From contig CAZCXZ010000175.1 of NCBI GenBank assembly GCA_964502705.1, forward strand, positions 1 through 5,252: DNA of 5,252 nucleotides. Direction: 5' to 3'. The stretch comes from Berkiella sp964502705 (lineage in GTDB: Bacteria > Pseudomonadota > Gammaproteobacteria > Berkiellales > Berkiellaceae). This document shows, piece by piece, positions 1 through 5,252 of the stretch. The notes beneath the pieces were generated by a model. That model was not told where the DNA came from and made no database searches. It saw only the letters and a list, made by a program, of their open reading frames with translations. How positions within the stretch are numbered: position 1 is the first letter of the stretch; each line of letters starts with the position of its first letter. The position numbers were made by a program, and so were the translations under genes.

Positions 1-257
1 CGTTGCATAACAACAACGAAGCCCAGTTTATGCTGTCGACACTGCGGTTCCGGCACCGCTAAACAGAGTACCGGGCAATGATGGCCTCCACCGATCTTAT
101 CAGCGGATAAGCAAATCTAACCTTGGGTCAGATTAAGCAGCCATGGCGTAAGTATTCTCGCCACTTATGGTTGTGGAACTATCTTTCAAGGCTCTCATCC
201 CATGAGCCTGCATGCTGGCATACACCCCCAAACATCCTGTCAAAACCGGTCAGCCCC
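1..257 (-). ncRNA. ssrA: tmRNA (transfer-messenger RNA), 3' part cut by the window edge
   Basis: tmRNA rescues ribosomes stalled on mRNAs without a stop codon: charged with alanine, it enters the A site and then serves as template for a degradation tag, working with SmpB. On the minus strand the RNA starts at 257 with GGGGCTGACCGG followed by TTTTGACAGG, the conserved tRNA-like 5' end of tmRNA. A tag reading frame lies at 162..133 and encodes GENTYAMAA plus a TAA stop. Helices expected of the pseudoknot-rich body are visible: 189-194 with 204-209, a 9-bp helix with a 3-base loop at 114..134 just after the tag stop, 96-101 with 106-111, 44-48 with 55-59, and 1-5 with 14-18. About 260 nt are present. 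The family is usually about 350 to 400 nt, so the 3' tRNA-like half and CCA end lie beyond the left edge. The match of 5' end, tag and helices makes this call firm. Confidence 0.96.
133..162 (-). other. tmRNA tag reading frame (GENTYAMAA, stop)
   Basis: The resume codon is GGC at 162..160, preceded by the sequence ATAAGT. The frame then reads GAG AAT ACT TAC GCC ATG GCT GCT TAA. With the alanine carried by the tmRNA, the tag added to stalled proteins would be AGENTYAMAA. The ending, with two alanines after a hydrophobic residue, is the usual signal for ClpXP-type proteases. The GE-N-Y core fits Bacteroidota tags, and the AMAA ending rather than ALAA resembles Cytophaga-type tags as I remember them; I have not checked a database. 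Confidence 0.93.
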
Positions 258-386
258 GTTTTGAAATAGTTAACAATCCTCTTTTGCTAACGCTTCGGAA
301 GACAAATAGTACAATGCGCAATTGGCAATACTACATTCAAAGAACAATCCATTTCGATTACAAAGGTAAGTGAAAATAAGTTCATG

Positions 387-452
387 AGAAGTTGAAAGTG
401 AAAAGTAGAAAAGCTTAAAGTTAGTTTTCTCTACTTTAAACTTTGAACTTTT
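387..452. repeat. Imperfect inverted repeat overlapping the glycosyltransferase stop codon; possible terminator
   Basis: Arms at 387-412 and 425-452 pair over most of their length around a 12-base loop, with a 2-base bulge and a few mismatches. Each arm is a string of short units with an AAAGT core spaced 7 to 8 bases apart. On the minus strand the second arm encodes the last seven residues of the glycosyltransferase and contains its TAG stop (433..431). The hairpin lies between that gene and ssrA, so it could end the operon transcript. There is no strong T-tract right after it, so a classical intrinsic terminator is only possible, not shown. The rest of the gap up to the tmRNA start (258-386) holds no ORF that I can support. 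Confidence 0.6.
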
Positions 453-1426
453 GACTTTACACTCTCCCCCACTCCCACCCGATCAATCACCAAATACTTC
501 TTTTTAGAAACAGATTGTCTTGCCAGCAACTCAGCAATAAATCCCGTAAGGAAAAGCTGAACGCCAATGACCAACGCCACCAACGCCAAAAAGAAAATAG
601 GTTGCTCCGTTACATCGCGCTTCAACGGAATTTTGGAAATCAGAACAGAATCAATTTTATCGTACAAAATTTTTATGGTGAACCCTAATCCAAATAAAAA
701 GGAGACAATGCCCCACGTGCCAAAAAAATGCATGGGTCGCTGCGCAAACCTTCCAATAAATGTTATCGACAGCAAGTCAAGAAAGCCGCGCACAAAACGC
801 TCCCACCCGAATTTGCTGTAGCCGTATTTGCGTTCCCGGTGCTCAACAACCTTTTCAGTAATTTTGGTAAAGCCTGCCCACTTGGCAATCACCGGTATGT
901 AGCGGTGCATTTCACCATACACCGAAATATTTTTTACAACTGCCACTTGATACGCCTTCAATCCACAATTAAAATCATGAAGCGGAATGCCTGATAATTT
1001 TCTTGTCACATAATTAAAAAACTTAGAAGGAATTGTTTTCGAAATCGGATCGTGACGTTTCTTTTTCCAACCGCTTACTAAGTGAAATCCTTCTTCTTTT
1101 ATAAGTCGATACAGCTCAGGTATCTCATCCGGACTATCCTGCAAGTCGGCATCCATGGTAATCACTACGTCACCTTGTGCCTCCTTAAAAGCAGTATGCA
1201 GCGCAGCAGACTTACCAAAATTGCGATTGAATTTGATTCCTTTAAAGGATGAGTTTAAAAGATTTGCTTTTTGAATCTCTTGCCAAGTACCATCCGTGCT
1301 TCCATCATCAATAAAAAGCACTTCATAAGAAAAGCCGTGTGTTTCCATCACACGGCTTATCCACTGACTTAGTTCTGGTATAGATTCCTGCTCGTCTTTA
1401 GCAGGGATAATTACTGAAATATTCAT
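431..1426 (-). CDS. Family 2 glycosyltransferase, polyprenyl-phosphate sugar transferase type (GtrB/DPM1-like), membrane-anchored
   Basis: This 331-residue protein is predicted to move a sugar from a nucleotide donor to a polyprenyl phosphate on the inner face of the cytoplasmic membrane, giving a lipid-linked sugar for envelope glycan or glycolipid assembly. The GT-A domain covers about residues 1 to 215: an N-terminal ISVIIPAKDE strand, the nucleotide-binding DDGSTDGT at 40-47, the metal-binding DADLQD at 92-97, and HRERKYGYSKF at 196-206, which matches the basic R-x-x-G-x-SK motif of this subfamily. Two membrane segments follow, at about 232-255 and 275-301, as in GtrB-like proteins. The start is supported by GGAG 9 bases upstream. 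The gene is last in the run, 30 bases after a DUF4199 gene. Its final residues, SKVQSLK, are encoded by an arm of the hairpin at 387-452 and look like a late extension. The donor sugar cannot be told from sequence. Confidence 0.92.
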   Translation of the reverse strand: MNISVIIPAKDEQESIPELSQWISRVMETHGFSYEVLFIDDGSTDGTWQEIQKANLLNSSFKGIKFNRNFGKSAALHTAFKEAQGDVVITMDADLQDSPDEIPELYRLIKEEGFHLVSGWKKKRHDPISKTIPSKFFNYVTRKLSGIPLHDFNCGLKAYQVAVVKNISVYGEMHRYIPVIAKWAGFTKITEKVVEHRERKYGYSKFGWERFVRGFLDLLSITFIGRFAQRPMHFFGTWGIVSFLFGLGFTIKILYDKIDSVLISKIPLKRDVTEQPIFFLALVALVIGVQLFLTGFIAELLARQSVSKKKYLVIDRVGVGESVKSKVQSLK

Positions 1427-1435
1427 TTATGTAAT

Positions 1436-1439
1436 CTCC
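1436..1439 (-). promoter_or_regulatory. Shine-Dalgarno site of the glycosyltransferase gene
   Basis: GGAG lies 9 bases before the ATG at 1426..1424, within GTGGAGATTACATAAATG. It is the only clear Shine-Dalgarno I find among the complete genes of this window, and it supports the chosen start. It suggests this gene is translated independently of the tightly coupled genes upstream. Confidence 0.65.
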
Positions 1440-1456
1440 ACTTGAATACTATCAAA

Positions 1457-1978
1457 TTAAATCGATTCTGGAGGTGTGTTTTTTGTGAAAAGGGAAATAA
1501 CAACTCCGAAAATAATAGACATTATTACTCCTCCTACAATCCCCATAATCAGAATAAATTCTGCCGACATAAATGTTCCTGCAAATTGCATAGCTTGGTC
1601 AATCTGTTCGTCAGACATACCCTGCTCCTGCATTTTTTCTATCTGCTTATCTTTAATATTATCCATAAAGCTACTGTCTATAAATTTTATATAGATATAG
1701 GTAAATGGACTTGAAATGAAAGCTGAAATAAGACCGGTCCAAAAACCGATTCCGGTACCCTGCCCAATGGTCATGTATCCATCCCCATTTTCTTTAAAAT
1801 ATTTGTGAGCCAAGTAAATTACAGCAATTGTAATTAACCATCCTAAATAACTTACAGGGCCTTGCATGTCAATTCCTGCAACATTCATTATCACAAAGAA
1901 TGCAATAGAAGCAACTGCTAGAATTAATCCATAACGAATACCGGCCGCACGAGTGGTAACTGATACATTTTCTTCCAT
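1457..1978 (-). CDS. DUF4199 family membrane protein (second copy)
   Basis: This 173-residue integral membrane protein belongs to the DUF4199 family, which is common in Bacteroidota and has no known function. Four hydrophobic segments are visible at about 14-33, 43-59, 73-95 and 139-163. The stretch KENGDGYMTIGQGTGIGF (62-79), between the second and third segments, is the pattern I use to recognise the family. A hydrophilic, probably helical stretch of about 40 residues (101-138, with KQIEKMQEQGMSDEQIDQAM) lies between segments three and four. The length fits the family. The ATG comes 2 bases after the stop of the preceding DUF4199 gene and has no Shine-Dalgarno, which suggests translational coupling. 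It is a divergent neighbour of the preceding gene, with the same topology but low identity by eye, so the pair may be an old tandem duplication or a heteromeric pair. Confidence 0.87.
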   Translation of the reverse strand: MEENVSVTTRAAGIRYGLILAVASIAFFVIMNVAGIDMQGPVSYLGWLITIAVIYLAHKYFKENGDGYMTIGQGTGIGFWTGLISAFISSPFTYIYIKFIDSSFMDNIKDKQIEKMQEQGMSDEQIDQAMQFAGTFMSAEFILIMGIVGGVIMSIIFGVVISLFTKNTPPESI

Positions 1979-1980
1979 AA

Positions 1981-2517
1981 TTAGTTGGTTTTTGGTTGAC
2001 GTCTTAAAATTACAGATATTATTATGCTTATAAAAAAGCTAATGATGAAGCTCTTAATGAAATAATCAAGGGCCAGTTTTTGGCCGGTAGTGGCCGAAAG
2101 TGCTGCCAGATTGCTCTCCTGAACCTCTTTTCCCCACTGTTCTATCACCTGCGCACTTACCTTGGCTAATTGTTCGGCCGCTAATCTTTTGTAGTCAAGA
2201 ACAAAGGATGGCTCTACCCAACAAAAAAATGAAATCAGCAAAAAAGTAATCGTTGCAAATACGATGGTGAAAATTAAGGTGCTGATCATTCCTTCCCCAA
2301 AGGAAAGAAGTCCCTGCTGATGATCGTCACGCAATTCTTTTAAACCGATAACCATAAACACCGCAAACAAAATCAAGCGAAAATCGAAGAAGACCGGAAA
2401 GAGAAATGGATGCCGCCCCATATAATAGAGAGCAATCAAAAAAAGAAAACCGAGCAGGCCGGCAATTAACCCGTTGCGCACCGAAATAAATACCAGTCGC
2501 GGAACGGACTTAAGCAT
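1981..2517 (-). CDS. DUF4199-like membrane protein (first copy)
   Basis: This 178-residue protein has four predicted membrane segments at about 14-33, 44-59, 77-99 and 152-171. Between segments two and three, KELRDDHQQGLLSFGEGMIS (60-79) lines up with the K-E-x-G-D-x-x-(I/F)GQG pattern of DUF4199 proteins. About 50 hydrophilic residues (101-150) separate segments three and four. Family membership is clear from topology and motif, though weaker than for the next gene. The ATG at 2517..2515 lies inside the end of the dihydroorotase-like gene, and the two reading frames overlap in ATGCTTAA. No Shine-Dalgarno is seen, so translation is probably coupled. The function is unknown. Its fixed place next to a second DUF4199 gene and a lipid-carrier glycosyltransferase suggests an envelope role, which is inference. 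Confidence 0.82.
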   Translation of the reverse strand: MLKSVPRLVFISVRNGLIAGLLGFLFLIALYYMGRHPFLFPVFFDFRLILFAVFMVIGLKELRDDHQQGLLSFGEGMISTLIFTIVFATITFLLISFFCWVEPSFVLDYKRLAAEQLAKVSAQVIEQWGKEVQESNLAALSATTGQKLALDYFIKSFIISFFISIIISVILRRQPKTN

Positions 2518-3772
2518 CCAACCAGTGTTTTGAATTGTTGAACACAGCTACCACTTTTCCTTTTAGGGTGTTGCCCAGCCAGGGCGAGTTTTTCGCTTTT
2601 GAATAATTTGATTCAGGAGTAAACACCCACTCGCGATTTGGATCGAACAAGGTTAGGTTTGCTTTTGTATCCACTTCAATCACTACTGGCTGTACTTTCA
2701 ATAATTTGCGAGGCGCATCGGTCACTTTCTCAATCAATTCTTCTATCTCAACCCATCGCGAAAGTGAAACCAACTGCGAAGCAAATGTTTGCAGGTTGAT
2801 CAAGCCAAATTCTGATAAGTCAAATTCTAAAAATTTACTTTCCACCTCGTGGGGCACATGATTACTGACCAACACATCGATGGTGCCATCCTTCAGTCCT
2901 TTAATCAACGCATCCTGATCGGCCTTTTCACGTAGCGGTGGGTTTACTTTATAGTTTGTATCGAAATCGCTCAGCACTTCGTCAGAATAGAGCGGCTGGT
3001 ACGCAGCTATGTCGCAACTTACGTTCAATCCTTTTTTCTTGGCACTCCGAATCAGGTCAATGGATTTTGCTGTAGATAATTTTGCGAAATGTAATCTGCC
3101 ACCTGCATAACTTAGCAATTCAAGATTTTTACTGATGGCCACTTCCTCCGCAATGCGAGGCATGCCTTTTAATCCAAGCATGGTACTTCCGGTGCCTTCA
3201 TGCATTTGTCCGAACAAGTTGAGCCAAATGTCTTCAGGCTGGTCTATTAATAATCCATCAAACTTTTGCAGGTACTGAAGTGACTTTAAAAATATATCGG
3301 TATGCCAAACAGGTTTTAATCCATCGGTAAAAGCAATGGCACCTGCTTCATGCAAATCAATCATTTCTGTCAACTCCTCGCCTTTGCAGTTTTTGGTTAC
3401 AGCCGCTAGGGCATGAATCTGAACTAATCTCGTTTCGTTATTGGCAGTTACATAACTTACTTCATTCTTGGATTGAATGGTAGGATGTGTGTTTGGTAGC
3501 ACCGCTACTTCGGTAAACCCGCCCGCTGCTGCAGTTTTGCTTAAGGAAAGCAGATCTTCTTTTTGTTCCTGCCCGGGATCACCCACAAAAGTGCCCAGAT
3601 CAAACCACCCTGCCGAAAGAATCATTCCCTCCGCTTCAATTACTTTATCGGCACTGTAATTTTTATCGCCTATTTCTTCGATGCGCCCATTTTGAATGAG
3701 CACGTTTTTTTTCTTCTTATGAAAGGGAGATTGAGGGGATACGATTAATGCTGACCGGATGAGTATTTTCAT
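2510..3772 (-). CDS. Dihydroorotase-family protein (PyrC class I type), predicted non-catalytic
   Basis: Over its whole length this 420-residue protein matches class I dihydroorotases, which cyclise carbamoyl aspartate to dihydroorotate in pyrimidine synthesis. Family landmarks remain: DPGQE, LPNTHPTIQ, GLKGMPRIAEE, DTNYKVNPPLRE and LKDGTIDVLVSNHVPHE. The active-site residues do not. The D-L-H-x-H metal motif reads DLGTF (58-62), the H-x-E-D region reads DQPED (177-181), the second His of H-x-x-H is Lys (K231), the conserved PHH is replaced by AYQ, and the catalytic Asp of T-D-H-A-P-H is Asn (304). A metal-dependent reaction therefore looks impossible. It may resemble the inactive PyrC-like partners that stabilise aspartate transcarbamylase in some bacteria, but that is inference. 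I chose the ATG at 3772 because MKILIRSALIVSP begins the family's usual N-terminus; an in-frame ATG at 3793 would add MYDRIVT. The gene overlaps the next one by 8 bases. Automatic annotation would call it dihydroorotase. Confidence 0.88.
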   Translation of the reverse strand: MKILIRSALIVSPQSPFHKKKKNVLIQNGRIEEIGDKNYSADKVIEAEGMILSAGWFDLGTFVGDPGQEQKEDLLSLSKTAAAGGFTEVAVLPNTHPTIQSKNEVSYVTANNETRLVQIHALAAVTKNCKGEELTEMIDLHEAGAIAFTDGLKPVWHTDIFLKSLQYLQKFDGLLIDQPEDIWLNLFGQMHEGTGSTMLGLKGMPRIAEEVAISKNLELLSYAGGRLHFAKLSTAKSIDLIRSAKKKGLNVSCDIAAYQPLYSDEVLSDFDTNYKVNPPLREKADQDALIKGLKDGTIDVLVSNHVPHEVESKFLEFDLSEFGLINLQTFASQLVSLSRWVEIEELIEKVTDAPRKLLKVQPVVIEVDTKANLTLFDPNREWVFTPESNYSKAKNSPWLGNTLKGKVVAVFNNSKHWLDA

Positions 3773-3794
3773 AGTTACAATTCTGTCATACATC

Positions 3795-3887
3795 GGCTTC
3801 TTCGTGAACCTTAGTGACTTTGAGTCTTTGTGGTTAGCTTTTTTTAAACCACCAAGGCATTAAGACTCAAAGTAGCACGAAGTAGCC
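3795..3887. repeat. Large imperfect palindrome filling the gap between the BatA-like and dihydroorotase-like genes
   Basis: Three nested paired segments are seen. The outer one is 3795-3806 with 3876-3887 (11 of 12 pairs). The middle one is a perfect 12-bp pairing, ACTTTGAGTCTT at 3817-3828 with AAGACTCAAAGT at 3862-3873. The inner one is GTGGTT at 3830-3835 with AACCAC at 3847-3852, around a T-rich loop. Each arm is made of about four units of 8 to 10 bases resembling CTTNGTG. The element occupies nearly the whole non-coding gap and would lie in the 5' leader of the dihydroorotase-like gene. It could act as a transcript-end stabiliser, attenuator or terminator, but no T-tract follows the stem. 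I recall similar CTTCGTG/CTTTGTGG-rich intergenic palindromes in Bacteroidota; this is not checked. Confidence 0.82.
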
Positions 3888-3894
3888 TATTCAA

Positions 3895-5252
3895 TTACTT
3901 TAAAAACCGGATCAACAATACTTCGGCCAACAGGAAGATCAGCGCCAAAATCAGTGCGTACTTCCATAATGGCGTGCCCAAATATCTCTCTTTTATTTCG
4001 TTGCTGAAAGTTTCGGCCGAGGTTGCTTTAAAAATTGACACTTGATTTCCACCGCCAATTGCAGTCTTTACTTCTTCACCTGCAAATTGAGCGAGCATAG
4101 ACTCTTTTTTTTCAAGATTGAATGCCAATAAATCAAGGGTGTCTCGTCCGTGTGTTACATAATAGAAGCCATGGTTAACCGAGAATCGTGGAATTTCCAA
4201 TAGTAACTTATTTCCCAGTCTGCGTTGCGAAGGCACCAGTTCTTGTGCTCCTTTCATACGCGCAGGTTCGTCACCTGTTAAACTATCCGCAGGCACTGTA
4301 ACCAAGGAAGATGATAAATAATAATAAGGCTTGCGTTCTGCTTTCTTTCCACTAGCAGCAATGCGATACATGACGGGTACAAAAATGGCATGTGTGGAGA
4401 AGTCACTCACTTCACGATTTAAGGAACTTGCTAACACAAACGTATTGTTAAACCGTGATAAGTAAGGTTGGCCGTTTTTAAATCGCAAGATAGCCGAACG
4501 ATCGGCTCCCCAATCCAACACTTTTTGTGCCTGCGGCATAGCTAAGGCTACTGATTTTTCTTCAAACACATTTTCAAAAAAAGGATTCTGAAAATCCGGC
4601 TTGTCCAACTCCATTAGAGCAGGACTTGTGGTTTTGGAAAGCGGTAAATTTAACAACCCTCTATACGAATTATTATCGGGCTGCATACCGGGTATGACTA
4701 ACAAACTGCCATTATTATTTTGATAAAGTTGAATAGCTGCATTCAGCGCATTATCAATTTTATTTATACCATTCACTACCACCAAATCGGCATTAGCCAA
4801 TTCACTATAGTCCACATTACTTTCGGCAAACCCATGAAAATCAAAAAGCTCTTTATTGCCATATACATTCTCAACATGGGTGGGTCGACCGTCAGGTTTT
4901 ATTTCAACCACTTTCAATCGCCCAGAATAATTAAGTGTGAAATAAAATTCATTGTCGAAGCTCACCGGAAAATCGCTAAAGCTTAAAACCGCTTTGTTAA
5001 ATCCCTTCAATCCACGGGCAAGATCAAATGATGTTTCAATCAAACTATTGGGTTCTATGGTAACAGAAGAGGTGGCAGCCTGCACTTCATTGATGGTAAG
5101 TTTTGTTACTAAGCCCTCTACAGTTCGCGGCCCTTCATTGCGCAGTCGCACTCGCAACGTGTTTTTTTCGCCTCCGATAATAAATGGGTTATCTAAATAA
5201 ATAGAATCGACAAAAACATTTGACGTTTGTTGATATTCAATGGGTACCAACC
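3895..5252 (-). CDS. BatA-like membrane-anchored protein, C-terminal part (N-terminus outside the window)
   Basis: At least 452 codons are open to the right edge, so the start is not in the window; the ATG at 5250 is probably internal. In the visible part, residues 11-105 (counted from that ATG) look like a CARDB or immunoglobulin-like beta domain (GGEKNTLRVRLRNEGPRTVEG). Residues 112 to about 300 resemble the type 1 glutamine amidotransferase-like or von Willebrand-like fold found in BatA-type proteins, with LKVVEIKP, ADLVVVNGI and GSLLVIPGM, and then THAIFVPVMYRIA. A further beta-rich part ends in DTLDLLAFNLEKKES. A single membrane helix lies at about 430-448, followed by a short basic tail. 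Complete relatives begin with a BatA N-terminal domain and two membrane helices, placing most of the protein on the periplasmic side. The molecular function is unknown. The gene is followed by a palindrome and then the dihydroorotase-like gene. Confidence 0.82.
   Translation of the reverse strand, partial: LVPIEYQQTSNVFVDSIYLDNPFIIGGEKNTLRVRLRNEGPRTVEGLVTKLTINEVQAATSSVTIEPNSLIETSFDLARGLKGFNKAVLSFSDFPVSFDNEFYFTLNYSGRLKVVEIKPDGRPTHVENVYGNKELFDFHGFAESNVDYSELANADLVVVNGINKIDNALNAAIQLYQNNNGSLLVIPGMQPDNNSYRGLLNLPLSKTTSPALMELDKPDFQNPFFENVFEEKSVALAMPQAQKVLDWGADRSAILRFKNGQPYLSRFNNTFVLASSLNREVSDFSTHAIFVPVMYRIAASGKKAERKPYYYLSSSLVTVPADSLTGDEPARMKGAQELVPSQRRLGNKLLLEIPRFSVNHGFYYVTHGRDTLDLLAFNLEKKESMLAQFAGEEVKTAIGGGNQVSIFKATSAETFSNEIKERYLGTPLWKYALILALIFLLAEVLLIRFLK

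Noticed and set aside
303..311. Possible Bacteroidota-type promoter -7 element for ssrA (TACTATTTG on the minus strand)
   Set aside because: It differs from TAnnTTTG by one extra base, and the nearest upstream TTTG (341..338) is 26 bases away instead of about 19 to 21. Not strong enough to list.
567..994. Plus-strand ORFs opposite the glycosyltransferase
   Set aside because: They lie antisense inside a clearly coding gene with intact catalytic motifs, and their translations show no domain-like pattern.
1442..1714. Plus-strand ORFs of 72 and 90 codons opposite the second DUF4199 gene
   Set aside because: Shadow frames of a membrane-protein gene; the Cys/His/Asn-rich translation is what the reverse of hydrophobic codons gives.
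3477..3748. Plus-strand ORFs opposite the N-terminal part of the dihydroorotase-like gene
   Set aside because: Antisense to a conserved family region, with no start-site support and no recognisable domain.
3836..3846. T-rich stretch between the palindrome arms as an intrinsic terminator tail
   Set aside because: The T-run lies in the loop on the plus strand and reads as A-run on the transcribed minus strand, so it cannot act as a terminator U-tract for these genes.
4720..5200. Plus-strand ORFs opposite the BatA-like gene
   Set aside because: Antisense shadows of a long conserved reading frame with family-typical motifs.

Overview
The window comes from a member of the Bacteroidota, most likely in or near the Cytophagales. 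Three things point there: two DUF4199 membrane proteins, a BatA-like membrane protein, and a tmRNA whose encoded tag reads GENTYAMAA, which resembles Cytophaga-type tags as I remember them. Ribosome binding sites are mostly weak or absent, which is usual in this phylum. All genes are on the minus strand, so transcription runs from right to left.

Layout in transcription order. (1) 5252 to 3895: the C-terminal part of a large BatA-like membrane-anchored protein, whose N-terminus lies beyond the right edge. (2) 3894 to 3794: a 101-base intergenic gap filled almost entirely by one large imperfect palindrome. (3) 3772 (or 3793) to 2510: a dihydroorotase-family protein in which the metal-binding and catalytic positions are replaced. 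(4) 2517 to 1981 and 1978 to 1457: two consecutive, different DUF4199 four-helix membrane proteins. The first overlaps the dihydroorotase-like gene by 8 bases, and the second follows after 2 bases. (5) 1426 to 431: a family 2 glycosyltransferase of the polyprenyl-phosphate type (GtrB/DPM1-like), 30 bases downstream and with a clear Shine-Dalgarno. (6) 452 to 387: an imperfect hairpin that overlaps the glycosyltransferase stop codon. (7) 257 to the left edge: the 5' part of the tmRNA gene ssrA, cut at its 3' end.

Genes 3 to 5 look like one operon because of their overlap and tight spacing. The BatA-like gene may be co-transcribed through the palindrome. The shared theme is the cell envelope: a BatA-like anchored protein, two small multi-pass proteins and a lipid-carrier glycosyltransferase. 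The predicted non-catalytic dihydroorotase homologue is the odd member and may be a structural or regulatory partner rather than a pyrimidine enzyme. ssrA is probably a separate transcription unit. I see no mobile element, CRISPR array or other defence-type system. The most interesting items are the apparently inactivated dihydroorotase and two intergenic palindromes whose arms are built from short repeated units.
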